A DNA stretch of 64,000 nt from Arion vulgaris (GCA_020796225.1 CM036754.1:20216867-20280866); one strand, 5' to 3'. Shown: positions 1 to 11,969, counted from the stretch's first letter. Numbers and translations are program-made. The notes: generated by a model from the sequence alone, not told the origin.

Positions 1-361
1 TTGTTTTGATGTCGGGACATACAACTTGTCATAGTTTGAAATAGGTAGCGCTGAAGCTTTTCGAAAAATTCTAAAAATCGAAAACAAGCTAATTTCATCG
101 AGAGTTTCTAAGTTTGTTTACAATTTGCTATGAACGTTTTCGGAAGTCTACGGTATACACATTAATATATACACAAGATTAGATGACGTATGTTTTAAAA
201 CTATGGAGACCTCGATCTCTTTCATAGCATAAAATAATCGTTTCAAGGCAATTTTACAAACAAGCTGAAGTTAAAATACGCAATCCAGGTTTGTTTCTTT
301 AAAGGATTTCTACTCATTTCGAATCATGATAAGAGAAATATCAACAGGGAAATATCAACCA
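1..361. other. No recognised gene
   Basis: AT-rich sequence with no convincing open frame, splice-bounded exon or recognisable repeat. It leads directly into the 39-bp array. Confidence 0.5.
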
Positions 362-712
362 TTAGTAGCAATGAAGCAGTATGTCAACTGGTACGTGACA
401 TTAGTAGCAATGAAGCAGTATGTCAACTGGGACGCGACATTAGTAGCAATGAAGCAGTATGTCAACTGGTACGTGACATTAGTAGCAATGAAGCAGTATA
501 TCAACTGGTACGTGACATTAGTAGCAATGAAGCAGTATGTCAACTGGTACGTGACATTAGTAGCAATGAAGCAGTATATCAACTGGTACGTGACATTAGT
601 AGCAATGAAGCAGTATGTCAACTGGTACGTGACATTAGTAGCAATGAAGCAGTATATCAACTGGTACGTGACATTAGTAGCAATGAAGCAGTATATCGAC
701 TGGGACGTAATT
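362..712 (+). repeat. 39-bp minisatellite, 9 units
   Basis: Nine head-to-tail units of 39 bp start at 362, 401 and so on; the last starts at 674. The unit begins TTAGTAGCAATGAAGCAGTA. Units differ at a few positions (gtcaac or atcaac; tacgtg or gacgcg). Because 39 is a multiple of three, the array is open on both strands (a 13-residue peptide repeat on +). The reading frame is a by-product of unit length, so this is not called a gene. Confidence 0.93.
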
Positions 713-1033
713 CAATTATTTTGTTGGAGGCGTAGCATCAACGCGTGCAGGGTACAGCTATAAGTACAACCATAAATATAGCCCTGGTAGCAAATAGCTA
801 GACAAGTTTGGTATTCTTAGCTTCAATCATCAATGTGACGACTGTTTGTCATTAATTATAACAACTAGACGGAGACAAGACAAATGTCTACACCGTTAAT
901 GGACATTTTTAGAAAAATATTAACCTTTCTGACCTGTTTATTGTACCAGAACAATATGCACTTGAATGACATTGTGTTCCATTTCTTTCTTTTTAAAAAA
1001 AAATATTACTGTGTAATTATTTTCATAGTTAAT
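713..1033. other. No recognised gene
   Basis: AT-rich spacer between the 39-bp array and the hAT-like element. Nothing coding was recognised. Confidence 0.45.
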
Positions 1034-1141
1034 CAGTGGCGTAGCCTGATAATGTGAGATATGTGTGCTGCTACTTAAAATGAATATGGCTCCATCCTAT
1101 TTATCCAATTTTCACTTTTAATTGAAAAGCCAACTATATTC

Positions 1142-1397
1142 TTCATCTTCTTCGAACGCTCCATGTCGATCACTTGTCAACCACTCTATGATTTGTATGT
1201 GATCTGAGCCAAAGAGCGATTGTACGTTGTGCCAGTTATGCGCCTACAAGTAGGCCAGCACATCCGATTTCTGCGCTGTTTTTATTTACTAGGGTAGCAA
1301 CCCTAGAGCCTACATCAGTCGCCTCTTACGTCTTGCATTTTAGGTCGCAGTGATACTATTCTTTGCTTCCCTTGCGGGCCCCGGCACCACACCGCCG
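1142..1397 (-). mobile_element. SINE-B copy nested in element A
   Basis: Non-autonomous retroposon of about 255 bp in reverse orientation. An exact 11-bp target duplication CAACTATATTC flanks it (1131-1141 and 1398-1408). The family has a GAAGAA-type 3' tail (here ttcttc at the left). It includes the segments GCAGAAATCGGATGTGCTGG and GGAGCGTTCGAAGAAG. Other copies lie at 4564, 12090, 31743, 33558, 41971 and 55543. No clear tRNA-like head is visible. Confidence 0.9.
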
Positions 1398-1469
1398 CAA
1401 CTATATTCGATTACGCACCGATAGTTATTGAACTGGGAAAAAAAAAAAATTTTCAACAGTACATATTTC

Positions 1470-3717
1470 TGTATAAACTCGAAATTTCGTACGTCCGTCT
1501 TAGATGTAAGAGCATACAGAGGGGCAGATATTGGCAGCGACCACAACTTATGCATTGCTAAAATAAGAACTAAATTGAAAGTACTATACAAACCGCAAAA
1601 ACCAAGAAAATAGATTCTAAACGCCTACTTGTTACCAAACATTCAAAGTTCCTACAATATCGATATTCATAATAGATTCACCAACTTACATAACGTCACT
1701 ACAACAGGACACACCAAGAAGAACATAGAAAATCATTCTAACTTTTTAAGAACACTATTAAATCTGCAGCAGCAGAAACAGCGGGATATATAAAAAAGGA
1801 AAGAAAGAATTGGTTTAATGAAGAAACATGGCAAAAATCCAAGAAAGAAAAGAAGTTAAACTAAGAATGCTATCGACTCAAAACGAATCAACATTCCTTG
1901 AATATAAACAACTGGACAAAGATATTAAAGCAAATGCGCGCAAAGATAAACGTGAGTACATATAGAAGTTATCTCTAGAGGCAGAAACAGCATCCAAAAC
2001 AGGGAACAGTAAAACACTCTTTCATATTATGAAACATCTAACGAATCATTCGCCTTTCATATTATGAAACATCTAACGAATCATTCGCCGATGGCAAGCT
2101 GTCCTGTGAAGGGAAAAACAACGAATCCATACCATCACAACAAGCACAATCTAAAAGATGGGCTGAACATTTTAAAGAGGTATTAAATAGACCCAACCCA
2201 GTGATAACACCAGTTTTTGAAACAGAAATACAAATGACATTAAATGCACCCATTGACAACTTCTCAGTGGAAAACAATTTAAAAAGCCATCAAGAAACTG
2301 AAAAACAACAAAGTCAGCGGTAGCGACGATATTTCAGGAGAGATGCTAAAAGCAACTGACGAGGAATCAATGGGATTCCTACGTACCGTAATGAACGATG
2401 TTTGGCAGAATGAGACCCTCCAAAAGATTGGAAAGACGGAGTGATATTCAAGCTCCCAAAAAAGGCGATTTGTCAAATTGCAACAACTGGCGCGGAATAA
2501 CTCTGCTATCAACACCTTGCAAGCTATTCTGCAGTAATCTGATGCAGAGGCTGAAAAAAGTCGTTGACGCAAGGCTAAGAGAAGAACAAGCTGGCTTTCG
2601 TCCACATCGTTCTTGTATCGATCATATCTTCCCGCTGAGATGCATTATAGAAGAATCAATTGAATTCCAGTCACCACTAGTGATAAATTTTATAGACTTT
2701 CAGAAAGCGTTTGATAGTCTTCATCGTTCTACTCTCTGGGAGATTCTTAAGACCTACGGCTTCAGGAAAATACATCAACATTATAAAAGCCTTCTATTCT
2801 GAAGCATCCTGCTGTGTAAGAACAGATGCATGAAACTCAGACTGGTTCACAGTCAGTTCGGGTGGGAAGCAGGGCTGCGTTATGTCACCTATGCTTTTTG
2901 GGATAGCTATAGACTGGATCATGCGCAAATGCACTCAAGATGATCAATTAGACATCAAATGGCTTAATAACAGCAGACTAACGAGCAATCTTTGCACACT
3001 TGCAGAACAGGTTGGTCTCCAGATTAATTCTGCCAAGACCAAAATTATGGACCTCACAAACTCGACCGACAATATAGTAATAAATGGCCAAACATTGGAG
3101 AAAGTTGAACATTTTACATATTTGGGAGGTAAAGTGTCAAACAACGGAGACACGATGAAAGAAATAAACTCTCGTATTGCTATAGCAGCTAGTGCCTTAC
3201 TAAATTAACGAATATCTGGCAATCTCAAGATCTTAGCATATGCACAAAAGTTAAATTAATTAGGTCATGTGTGATTCCTGTACTGACCTACGGTTGTGAA
3301 AGTTGGAAATCAACAAAGAAAATTGATAAGAAACTGGACAGCTTTGAGAATAAATGTCTACGAAAATTATTTAAAATAAAATGGAGTGATTTCGTTTCTA
3401 ACAACACAGTGAAAGATAGAACACACCAACAACCCGTATCAAATATTATAAGGAAACGAAGGTGGAAATATTTAGGTTATGTTCTTAGAGCAGACGAAAA
3501 GAGACTAAATCGACAAGTCCTTATGTGGTCACCAGTTGGGAAAAGAAAACGTGGAAGACCAAAGACCACTCTTCGAAGAACCATCCAACAAGAAAGTAAA
3601 CTATTGGGATTTAAAACCATACAAGATCTCCAACTGCTAGCAAAGAACCGCATCATATGGAGATCTAAAATCTCTGCCATATGTGCCGCCTTTGGCACGA
3701 AAGGAACAAACAAACTA
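1470..3717 (+). mobile_element. 5'-truncated RTE-type LINE, dead
   Basis: A non-LTR retrotransposon flanked by an exact 12-bp target duplication, AGTACATATTTC (1458-1469 and 3718-3729). The empty site is at 21043-21054. Reading 5' to 3': the end of an apurinic endonuclease domain with GADIGSDHNL (about 1525-1560); a linker with stops and frameshifts; reverse transcriptase pieces with FIDFQKAFDSLHR (motif A, about 2690-2730) and GKQGCVMSPMLF (motif B, about 2865-2900); then a C-terminal region 3271-3718 with RRWKYLGYVLRADE and GKRKRGRPKTTLRR. The catalytic YADD/FADD segment is missing: the frame jumps from after motif B to the SNLCTLAEQVGLQINSAKTK segment near 2985. It cannot encode an active enzyme. 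Confidence 0.92.
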
Positions 3718-3780
3718 AGTACATATTTCCATTTACATGTTTTACTTGAAGATCAGATCCATTCTTCTTTCCTTTTGCAG

Positions 3781-4507
3781 AAACTTCTCTGTGACGGCAT
3801 CGTAAAATATATTCTTCATTCTAACCTTGCTCAAACTTCTCTGTGACGGTATCGTAAAATATATTCTTCATTCTAATCTTGCTCAAACTTCTCTGTGACG
3901 GCATCGTAAAATATATTCTTCATTCTAACCTTGCTCAAACTTCTCTGTGACGGCGTCGTAAAATATCTCCATTCTAACCTTGCTCAAACTTCTCTGTGAC
4001 GGCATCGTAAAATATATTCTTCATTCTAACCTTGCTCAAACTTCTCTGTGACGGCATCGTAAAATATATTCTTCATTCTAACCTTGCTCAAACTTCTCTG
4101 TGACGGCATCGTAAAATATATTCTTCATTCTAATCTTGCTCAAACTTCTCTGTGACGGCGTCGTAAAATATATTATCCATTCTAACCTTGCTCAAACTTC
4201 TCTGTGACGGCATCGTAAAATATATTCTCCATTCTAATCTTGCTCAAACTTCTCTGTGACGGCATCGTAAAATATATTCTTCATTCTAACCTTGCTCAAA
4301 CTTCTCTGTGACGGCATCGTAAAATATATTCTTCATTCTAATCTTGCTCAAACTTCTCTGTGACGGCATCGTAAAATATATTCTTCATTCTAATCTTGCT
4401 CAAACTTCTCTGTGACGGTATCGTAAAATATATTCTTCATTCTAACCTTGCTCAAACTTCTCTGTGACGGCATCGTAAAATATATTCTTCATTCTAATCT
4501 TGCTCAA
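3781..4507 (+). repeat. 52-bp minisatellite made from the element A tail
   Basis: About 14 units of 52 bp, containing CTTCTCTGTGACGGCATCG and ATTCTTCATTCTAACCTTGC. The same sequence occurs once, unexpanded, near the right end of element A copy 2 (21107-21150). Units vary mainly at cat/cgt in GGCATCG and at acc/atc in CTAACC. The array therefore grew inside this transposon copy. Confidence 0.92.
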
Positions 4508-4563
4508 AAGTTCATATTCTAACCTTGCTCGCTCAAAAGTTCATATTCAATAGACAAAAGACT

Positions 4564-4812
4564 CGCCCGTGTGTTGCCGGGGCTTTCATGGGGAGCAAAG
4601 AATAGTAACAGTGTGACCTACAAGGTACGTCATAGAAGCGACTGAAGTAGTGGCCTAGGAAGCTACTTTGATAAATAAAAGCGTCGCAGAAATCGGATGT
4701 GCTGGCCTACTTGTGGGCGCTTAACTGGCACAACGTGCAATCACTCTTAGGCTCAGATCACATAGAACTCAAAGAGTGGTTTAACAAGTGGTCGTTATGG
4801 AGCGTTTGAAGA
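4564..4812 (+). mobile_element. SINE-B
   Basis: Forward SINE-B copy, flanked by an 8-bp duplication AAAAGACT (4556-4563 and 4813-4820). It starts near CGTGTGTTGCCGGGG and ends in GGAGCGTTTGAAGAA. Confidence 0.85.
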
Positions 4813-4820
4813 AAAAGACT

Positions 4821-5765
4821 AAAGGCTAAGATTGTAGAGTCTATATTGACAGTGTGTAGTTCTGCAGCAACTATGGATTCTTTTAAATGCTTAAAACGAC
4901 ATTTCAACAGACGTAGTAGTTGCTGGAATATTCACGATCGACTCTGCCAGTTTTAAACACTTCTTTAAAACCTGAACTGATCATTTTCAACTAAAAGCTG
5001 CAGTAAGTCATGAACTGACTTATTGTAGAACTCCTCCGAACAATGGAGTACTACGAGTTCATTTTTCAATCTTAAATAGTCGAACATTCCAACATAAACG
5101 TCTTTTAAACACCAAGCACCTTTATAGTTAGTGCTGGTTTTCTCCCGCACGCATTCGCTATGTAAAACCACAACCTGTCCACAAATCTCCCACCTCACTC
5201 GCTTCACACAACGTCATAGTTTGCGTTAGAATCGAGAGACCAGCACGCGTTGGGCGGAAACAAACGAGCTATGCTCGGAGAACAAGGGTCGTAACTCCTA
5301 ATTATTAACATATCGGAATGCGTGTCCATAGATACTTTCCATTTGCTCAGTGGCATCAATTCAGTAATAAACAGCTATTATAGCTACTCTATAAATATTT
5401 TCTAGTAAATATTGTTGTCAATACTTAACAGAATAATTTTTCTTCTTGCCTGGCATAGTTGTGCGGCGCACGCCTAGCATACATGGAGACTTCGTCCCTG
5501 AAGTTAATTTCTGTATATTTAACTTGCATGTTATCTAACATTATTAACATTATTTTCATAGTTAATTTCTTTCTTCTTTATGTTTTAGTCTAATATTACT
5601 TCCACATTGAGTTTATATTTCTTTAATCCATTCTTTTTTAGCTCAGGTATATTGTAAATTATGATTGTGAGTTATGAGTTATTGGATTTTACTGTAACTA
5701 TGTTATAAACATATGATGTTCTTCCCACTAATTTCTCTTATCTTTCTCTCATGCATTTTTAACCT
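4821..5765. other. Unannotated AT-rich stretch
   Basis: No conserved domain, splice-bounded exon or known repeat was recognised. A short open frame on the minus strand (4965-5207) has no recognisable homology and no supporting signals. Confidence 0.4.
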
Positions 5766-5775
5766 CGATTGGGGC

Positions 5776-5967
5776 CTGCGTGTTCGTAACGCGTTGGACG
5801 ACTGGTGACACGCTCCCTGTGAGCGCGGGTTCAATTCCGCGGACTGGCAGAAAAGCCACAGATTCTCCAGATTTACAAGTTCGTGGCACCGAACCGAAGG
5901 GTTACGATGTCCATGGCACCTATCCGACGAGCTGACAGCTCAAGTGCTTCTGGGTCAGAAAAAAAAA
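5776..5967 (+). mobile_element. SINE-A, tRNA-like
   Basis: tRNA-derived SINE with an exact 10-bp target duplication CGATTGGGGC (5766-5775 and 5968-5977). The head contains a box A-like GTTCGTAACGCGTTGG and a box B-like GGTTCAATTCC. The body has CAGAAAAGCCACAG, GGCACCGAACCGAAGGGTTA and CTCAAGTGCTTCTGG, then an A-rich tail. Other copies: 16675, 20614, 22219, 33699, 43790 and 54276. Confidence 0.9.
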
Positions 5968-6123
5968 CGATTGGGGCATATGCCCTCGACCAACTCATGC
6001 CAGGACTTCCTCTTTAGTTATCTCCGAGCCCCGGCAACACACGAGCGGTTACAGAGACAATGTGGTTTGTCTTGAACGTTAACAGTGAAGATAGACACCA
6101 ATACAGTTGAATGGTAATGAGCG

Positions 6124-6445
6124 ACAGTGGCGATGCACTGAACACACTCTAAGGAAAGAAACACACGATATAGCCCATATGTACACTTAGGTGCGATGTA
6201 CTAAACATACTCTAAGGAAATAAACACACGATATAGCGCAAATGTACACTTAGGTGCGATATACTAAACATACTCTAAGGGAAAAAAACACACGATATAG
6301 CCCATATGTACACTTAGGTGCGATGTACTAAACACACTAATGAAATAAACACACGATATAGCCCATATGTACACTTAGGTGCGATGTACTAAACACACTA
6401 TAATGAAATAAACACACGGTATAGCCCATATGTACACTTAGGTGG
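6124..6445 (+). repeat. 63-bp minisatellite, about 5 units
   Basis: Tandem units of about 63 bp contain GCGATGTACTAAACA, AAACACACGATATAGCCCAT and GTACACTTAGGT. Units differ by small indels around ACTCTAAGGAAA. Confidence 0.85.
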
Positions 6446-7084
6446 TCAACTAGCGCTATAAAAGTATTCGATTAAACTCCCATCATATGAAGACATGTGA
6501 CTATTTTCTAGTATTCCCCGATCTCAGTTTAGGTGAGATCGAGTAACATGTTCTATCGACGACGTAATAGCCCGTAAAAGTAAGTACCTTTGGTAGTTGC
6601 AAATCGATAAGAGAATAGTGAAAGCCACTTCTTTCTTCTTTTGTCGTCACACTGTTACTCGGTTGATGCCCAGTGTCGTGGTTCTCTGTTTTTGTCTTGC
6701 GCTGTTCTAGTGGCTTGTGTGATTGTTATTTTTACTCTTTCACAGGATTCTGCTACGCCATCTAACCATCTAGCCACTATCCAGGCAAAGTATACTTATT
6801 ACGATTTAGAAAAAAAATAATCTTACAAAGGTTTTAACACTCAAAATTACAGCGGGGATACTCTCCGGTGCAACGGAGCTCGTGCACTTCCCCTGCGATT
6901 TTCATATGTAAGAAAGACAATAAATCCGCGCGGAAAAGAAGATTAGGAGGGGAGAACAAGGAATACCCGTCGAAGAACAATAGAAAAGTTGGTCTTATAA
7001 ACAGAGCCCAAGAAGACGGTCCAGAATAGAATTTGACGTATTGCGATTGTTTCAGCCCTATGCTCTAATGTGAACACGGAATAT
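6446..7084. other. Unannotated spacer
   Basis: Between the 63-bp and 27-bp arrays. No gene or known repeat was recognised. Confidence 0.4.
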
Positions 7085-7990
7085 TTAGTGATATGTACAT
7101 CTAGGATACAGACTACTAGATCTACATCTAGGATACATACTACAAAATCTACATCTAAGATACATACTACTAAATCTACATCTAGGATACATACTACTAG
7201 ATCTACATCTAGGATACATACTACTAGATCTACATCTAGGATACATACTACTAGATCTACATCTAGGATACATACTACTAGATCTACATCTAGGATACAT
7301 ACTACTAAATCTACATCTAGGATACATACTACTAAATCTACATCTAAGATACATACTACTAGATCTACATCTAGGATACATACTACTAGATCTACATCTA
7401 GGATACATACTACTAGATCTACATCTAGGATACATACTACTAGATCTACATCTAGGATACATACTCATAATCTACATCTAGGATACATACTACTAAATCT
7501 ACATCTAGGATACATACTACTAGATCTACATCTAGGATACATACTACTAGATCTACATCTAGGATACATACTACTAGATCTACATCTAGGATACATACTA
7601 CTAGATCTACATCTAGGATACATACTACTAGATCTACATCTAGGATACATACTACTAGATCTACATCTAGGATACATACTACTAGATCTACATCTAGGAT
7701 ACATACTACTAGATCTACATCTAAGATACATACTACTAAATCTACATCTAGGATACATACTACTAAATCTACATCTAGGATACATACTACTAAATCTACA
7801 TCTAGATACATACTACTAAATCTACATCTAGAAAATGACTACTAGATCTCACTAGGATACATACTACTAAGATCCATCTAGATACATACTAGTCATCAGG
7901 TACATCTATATTAATTACATCTAATGAGGATACATACTATTAAGTCTACATCTAGTATGGAGTCAGCTACTATAGAATCTACATCTAGGA
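7085..7990 (+). repeat. 27-bp minisatellite
   Basis: Units of 27 bp with core CTACATCTAGGATACATACT run from about 7090. They are regular to about 7800 and then degrade into irregular units, with the first 33-bp-type units appearing near 7950. All frames without stops (for example TSRIHTTRS repeats) are by-products of the 27-bp length. The TACATCTAG core is shared with the following 33-bp array. Confidence 0.93.
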
Positions 7991-7999
7991 TACATACTA

Positions 8000-10900
8000 C
8001 TAAGATCTACATCTAGTATGGAGGTCGCTAGGTGAAGTAGTACATCTAGTATGGAGTCCCTAGGTAAATGTACATCTAGCTATGGAGGTCACTATATGAA
8101 GTGTACATCTAGTATGGAGGTCGCTATGTAATTGAAGTGTACATCTAGTATGAGGTCGCTATGTGAAGTGTACATCTAGTATGGAGGTCGCTATGGTAAG
8201 TGTACATCTAGTATGGAGTCTATATGAAGTGTACATCTAGTATGGAGGTCGCTATTGTGAAGTGTACATCTAGTATGGAGGTCGCTATGGTGAAGTGTAC
8301 ATCTAGTATGAGGTCGCTATGGTAGAAGTGTACATCTAGTATGGAGGTCGCTATGGTGAAGTGTACATCTAGTATGGAGGTCGCTATGGTGAAGTGTACA
8401 TCTAGTATGGAGGTCGCTATGGTTAAGTGTACATCTAGTATGGAGGTCGCTATGGTGAAGTGTACATCTAGTATGGAGGTCGCTATGGTGTCAAAGTGTA
8501 CATTCTAGTATGGAGGTCGCTATGGTGAAGTGTACATCTAGTATGGAGGTCGCTATGGTGAAGTGTACATCTAGTATGGAGGTCGCTATGGTGAAGTGTA
8601 CATCTAGTATGGAGGTCGCTATGGTGAAGTGTACATCTAGTATGGAGGTCGCTATGGTGAAGTGTACATCTAGTATGGAGGTCGCTATGGTAAAGTGTAC
8701 ATCTAGTATGGAGGTCGCTATGGTGAAGTGTACATCTAGTATGGAGGTCGCTATGGTGAAGTGTACATCTAGTATGGAGGTCGCTATGGTGAAGTGTACA
8801 TCTAGTATGGAGGTCGCTATGGTGAAGTGTACATCTAGTATGGAGGTCGCTATGGTGAAGTGTACATCTAGTATGGAGGTCGCTATGGTAAAGTGTACAT
8901 CTAGTATGGAGGTCGCTATGGTGAAGTGTACATCTAGTATGGAGGTCGCTATGGTGAAGTGTACATCTAGTATGGAGGTCGCTATGGTTAAGTGTACATC
9001 TAGTATGGAGGTCGCTATGGTGAAGTGTACATCTAGTATGGAGGTCGCTATGGTGAAGTGTACATCTAGTATGGAGGTCGCTATGGTGAAGTGTACATCT
9101 AGTATGGAGGTCGCTATGGTGAAGTGTACATCTAGTATGGAGGTCGCTATGGTGAAGTGTGCATCTAGTATGGATGTCGCTATGGTGAAGTGTACATCTA
9201 GTATGGAGGTCGCTATGGTGAAGTGTACATCTAGTATGGAGGTCGCTATGGTGAAGTGTACATCTAGTATGGAGGTCGCTATGGTAAAGTGTACATCTAG
9301 TATGGAGGTCGCTATGGTGAAGTGTACATCTAGTATGGAGGTCGCTATGGTGAAGTGTACATCTAGTATGGAGGTCGCTATGGTAAAGTGTACATCTAGT
9401 ATGGAGGTCGCTATGGTGAAGTGTACATCTAGTATGGAGGTCGCTATGGTGAAGTGTACATCTAGTGAGTGTATGTAAGTGTCGCTCTGGTTGAGGTTAT
9501 GAGTGTACATCTAGTATGGAGGTCGCTATGGTGAAGTGTACATCTAGTATGGAGGTCGCTTTGGTGAAGTGTACATCTAGTATGGAGGTCGCTATGGTGA
9601 AGTGTACATCTAGTATGGAGGTCGCTATGGTGAAGTGTACATCTAGTATGGAGGTCGCTATGGTGAAGTGTACATCTAGTATGGAGGTCTCTATGGTGAA
9701 GTGTACATCTAGTATGGAGGTCGCTATGGTTAAGTGTACATCTAGTATGGAGGTCGCTATGGTGAAGTGTACATCTAGTATGGAGGTCGCTATGGTGAAG
9801 TGTACATCTAGTATGGAGGTCGCTATGGTGAAGTGTACATCTAGTATGGAGGTCGCTATGGTGAAGTGTACATCTAGTATGGAGGTCGCTGATGGTGACA
9901 TCAGTAGATCATACTACTGATTACATCTAGGATAGGTCGCTATGGTGAAGTGTACATCTAGTATGGAGGTCGCTATGTGACAGAGTGTACATCTAGTATG
10001 GAGGTCGCTATGGTGAAGTGTACATCTAGTATGGAGGTCGCTATGGTTAAGTGTACATCTAGTATGGAGGTCGCTATGGTAAAGTGTACATCTAGTATGG
10101 AGGTCGCTATGGTGAAGTGTACATCTAGTATGGAGGTCGCTATGGTGAAGTGTACATCTAGTATGAGGATGCTATGGTAAAGTGTACATCTAGTATGGAG
10201 GTCGCTATGGTAAAGTGTACATCTAGTATGGAGGTCGCTATGGTGAAGTGTACATCTAGTATGGAGGTCGCTATGAGTGATAAGTCAGTATACATCTAGT
10301 ATGGAGGTCGCTATGGTAAAGTGTACATCTAGTATGGAGGTCGCTATGGTAAAGTGTACATCTAGTATGGAGGTCGCTATGGTGAAGTGTACATCTAGTA
10401 TGGAGGTCGCTATGGTTAAGTGTACATCTAGTATGGAGGTCGCTATGGTAAAGTGTACATCTAGTATGGAGGTCCTATGGTAAGTGTACATCTAGTATGG
10501 AGGTCGCTATGGTGAAGTGTACATCTAGTATGGAGGTCACTATGGTGAAGTGTACATCTAGTATGGAGTCGCTATGGTAAATGTACATCTAGTATGGAGG
10601 TCCTATGGTAAGTGTACATCTAGTATGGAGGTCTCTATGGTGAAGTGTACATCTAGTATGGAGGTCGCTATGGAGTGTACATCTAGTATGGAGTGCTATG
10701 GTGAAGTGTACATCTAGTATGGAGTCCTATGGTAAGTGTACATCTAGTATGGAGGTCGCTATGGTGAAGTGTACATCTAGTATGGAGTCGCTATGGTAAA
10801 GTGTACATCTAGTATGGAGGTCCTATGGTGAAGTGTACATCTAGTATGAAGTCGCTATGGTAAGTGTACATCTAGTATGGAGGTCCTATGGTAAGTGTAC

Positions 10901-11969
10901 ATCTAGTATGGAGGTCGCTATGGTGAAGTGTACATCTAGTATGGAGGTCGCTATGGTGAAGTGTACATCTAGTATGGAGGTCGCTATGGTGAAGTGTACA
11001 TCTAGTATGGAGGTCGCTATGGTGAAGTGTACATCTAGTATGGAGGTCGCTATGGTGAAGTGTACATCTAGTATGGAGGTCGCTATGGTAAAGTGTACAT
11101 CTAGTATGGAGGTCTCTATGGTGAAGTGTACATCTAGTATGGAGGTCGCTATGGTGAAGTGTACATCTAGTATGGAGGTCGCTATGGTGAAGTGTACATC
11201 TAGTATGGAGGTCGCTATGGTGAAGTGTACATCTAGTATGGAGGTCGCTATGGTGAAGTGTACATCTAGTATGGAGGTCGCTATGGTGAAGTGTACATCT
11301 AGTATGGAGGTCGCTATGGTGAAGTGTACATCTAGTATGGAGGTCGCTATGGTGAAGTGTACATCTAGTATGGAGGTCGCTATGGTGAAGTGTACATCTA
11401 GTATGGAGGTCGCTATGGTGAAGTGTACATCTAGTATGGAGGTCGCTATGTAGTGACATCAGTATGGAGTCGCTATGGTAAGTGTCATCTAGTATGGAGG
11501 TCGCTATGGTGAAGTGTACATCTAGTATGGAGGTCGCTATGGTGAAGTGACATCTGTATGGAGTCGCTATGGTGAGTGCATCTAGTATGGAGGTCGCTAT
11601 GGTGAAGTGTACATCTAGTATGGAGGTCGCTATGGTGAAGTGTACATCTAGTATGGAGGTCGCTATGGTGAAGTGTACATCTAGTATGGAGGTCGCTATG
11701 GTGAAGTGTACATCTAGTATGGAGGTCTCTATGGTGAAGTGTACATCTAGTATGGAGGTCGCTATGGTGAAGTGTACATCTAGTATGGAGGTCGCTATGG
11801 TGAAGTGTACATCTAGTATGGAGGTCGCTATGGTAAAGTGTACATCTAGTATGGAGGTCGCTATGGTAAAGTGTACATCTAGTATGGAGGTCGCTATGGT
11901 AAAGTGTACATCTAGTATGGAGGTCGCTATGGTAAAGTGTACATCTAGTATGGAGGTCGCTATGGTGAA
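8000..11969 (+). repeat. 33-bp minisatellite, about 4 kb
   Basis: By length roughly 115-120 units of 33 bp: GAGGTCGCTATGGTGAAGTG plus TACATCTAGTATG. The first part resembles the 5' head of SINE-C (compare 16911: GAGGTCTCTGTGGCTGAGTG); the second resembles the neighbouring 27-bp repeat. The last unit runs into a SINE-C copy at about 11950-11970. Irregular units with 1-3 base gaps cluster at 8000-8480, 9880-9990, 10440-10900 and 11445-11580. The array is open on both strands (MEVAMVKCTSS on +), which reflects unit length, not a gene. Confidence 0.95.

Larger units (their letters stand above)
1034..4545 (+). mobile_element. hAT-like element A, copy 1, with two nested insertions
   Basis: The element begins with CAGTGGCGTAGCC at 1034. 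Removing the SINE (1142-1397) and the LINE (1470-3717), each with one copy of its target duplication, makes 1034-1141, 1409-1469 and 3730 onward line up with the uninterrupted copy at 20865-21190. The shared order is a GCTACTTAAAA segment, the motif GAAAAGCCAACTA, TAGTTATTGAACTGGGAAAA, AGTACATATTTCC and CTTCTCTGTGACGGCATCG. In this copy the last segment is amplified (3781-4507), and the right end is not identifiable. Superfamily assignment is tentative and rests on the CAGTGGCG terminus and the 8-bp duplication seen at copy 2. Confidence 0.7.

Noticed and set aside
362..712. Possible CRISPR-like array (regular repeats)
   Set aside because: Units are contiguous with no unique spacers; the same holds for every other array here, and the DNA is eukaryotic.
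5776..5870. Possible tRNA gene in the SINE-A head
   Set aside because: Flanking target duplication and six other copies with the same downstream body show a retroposon.
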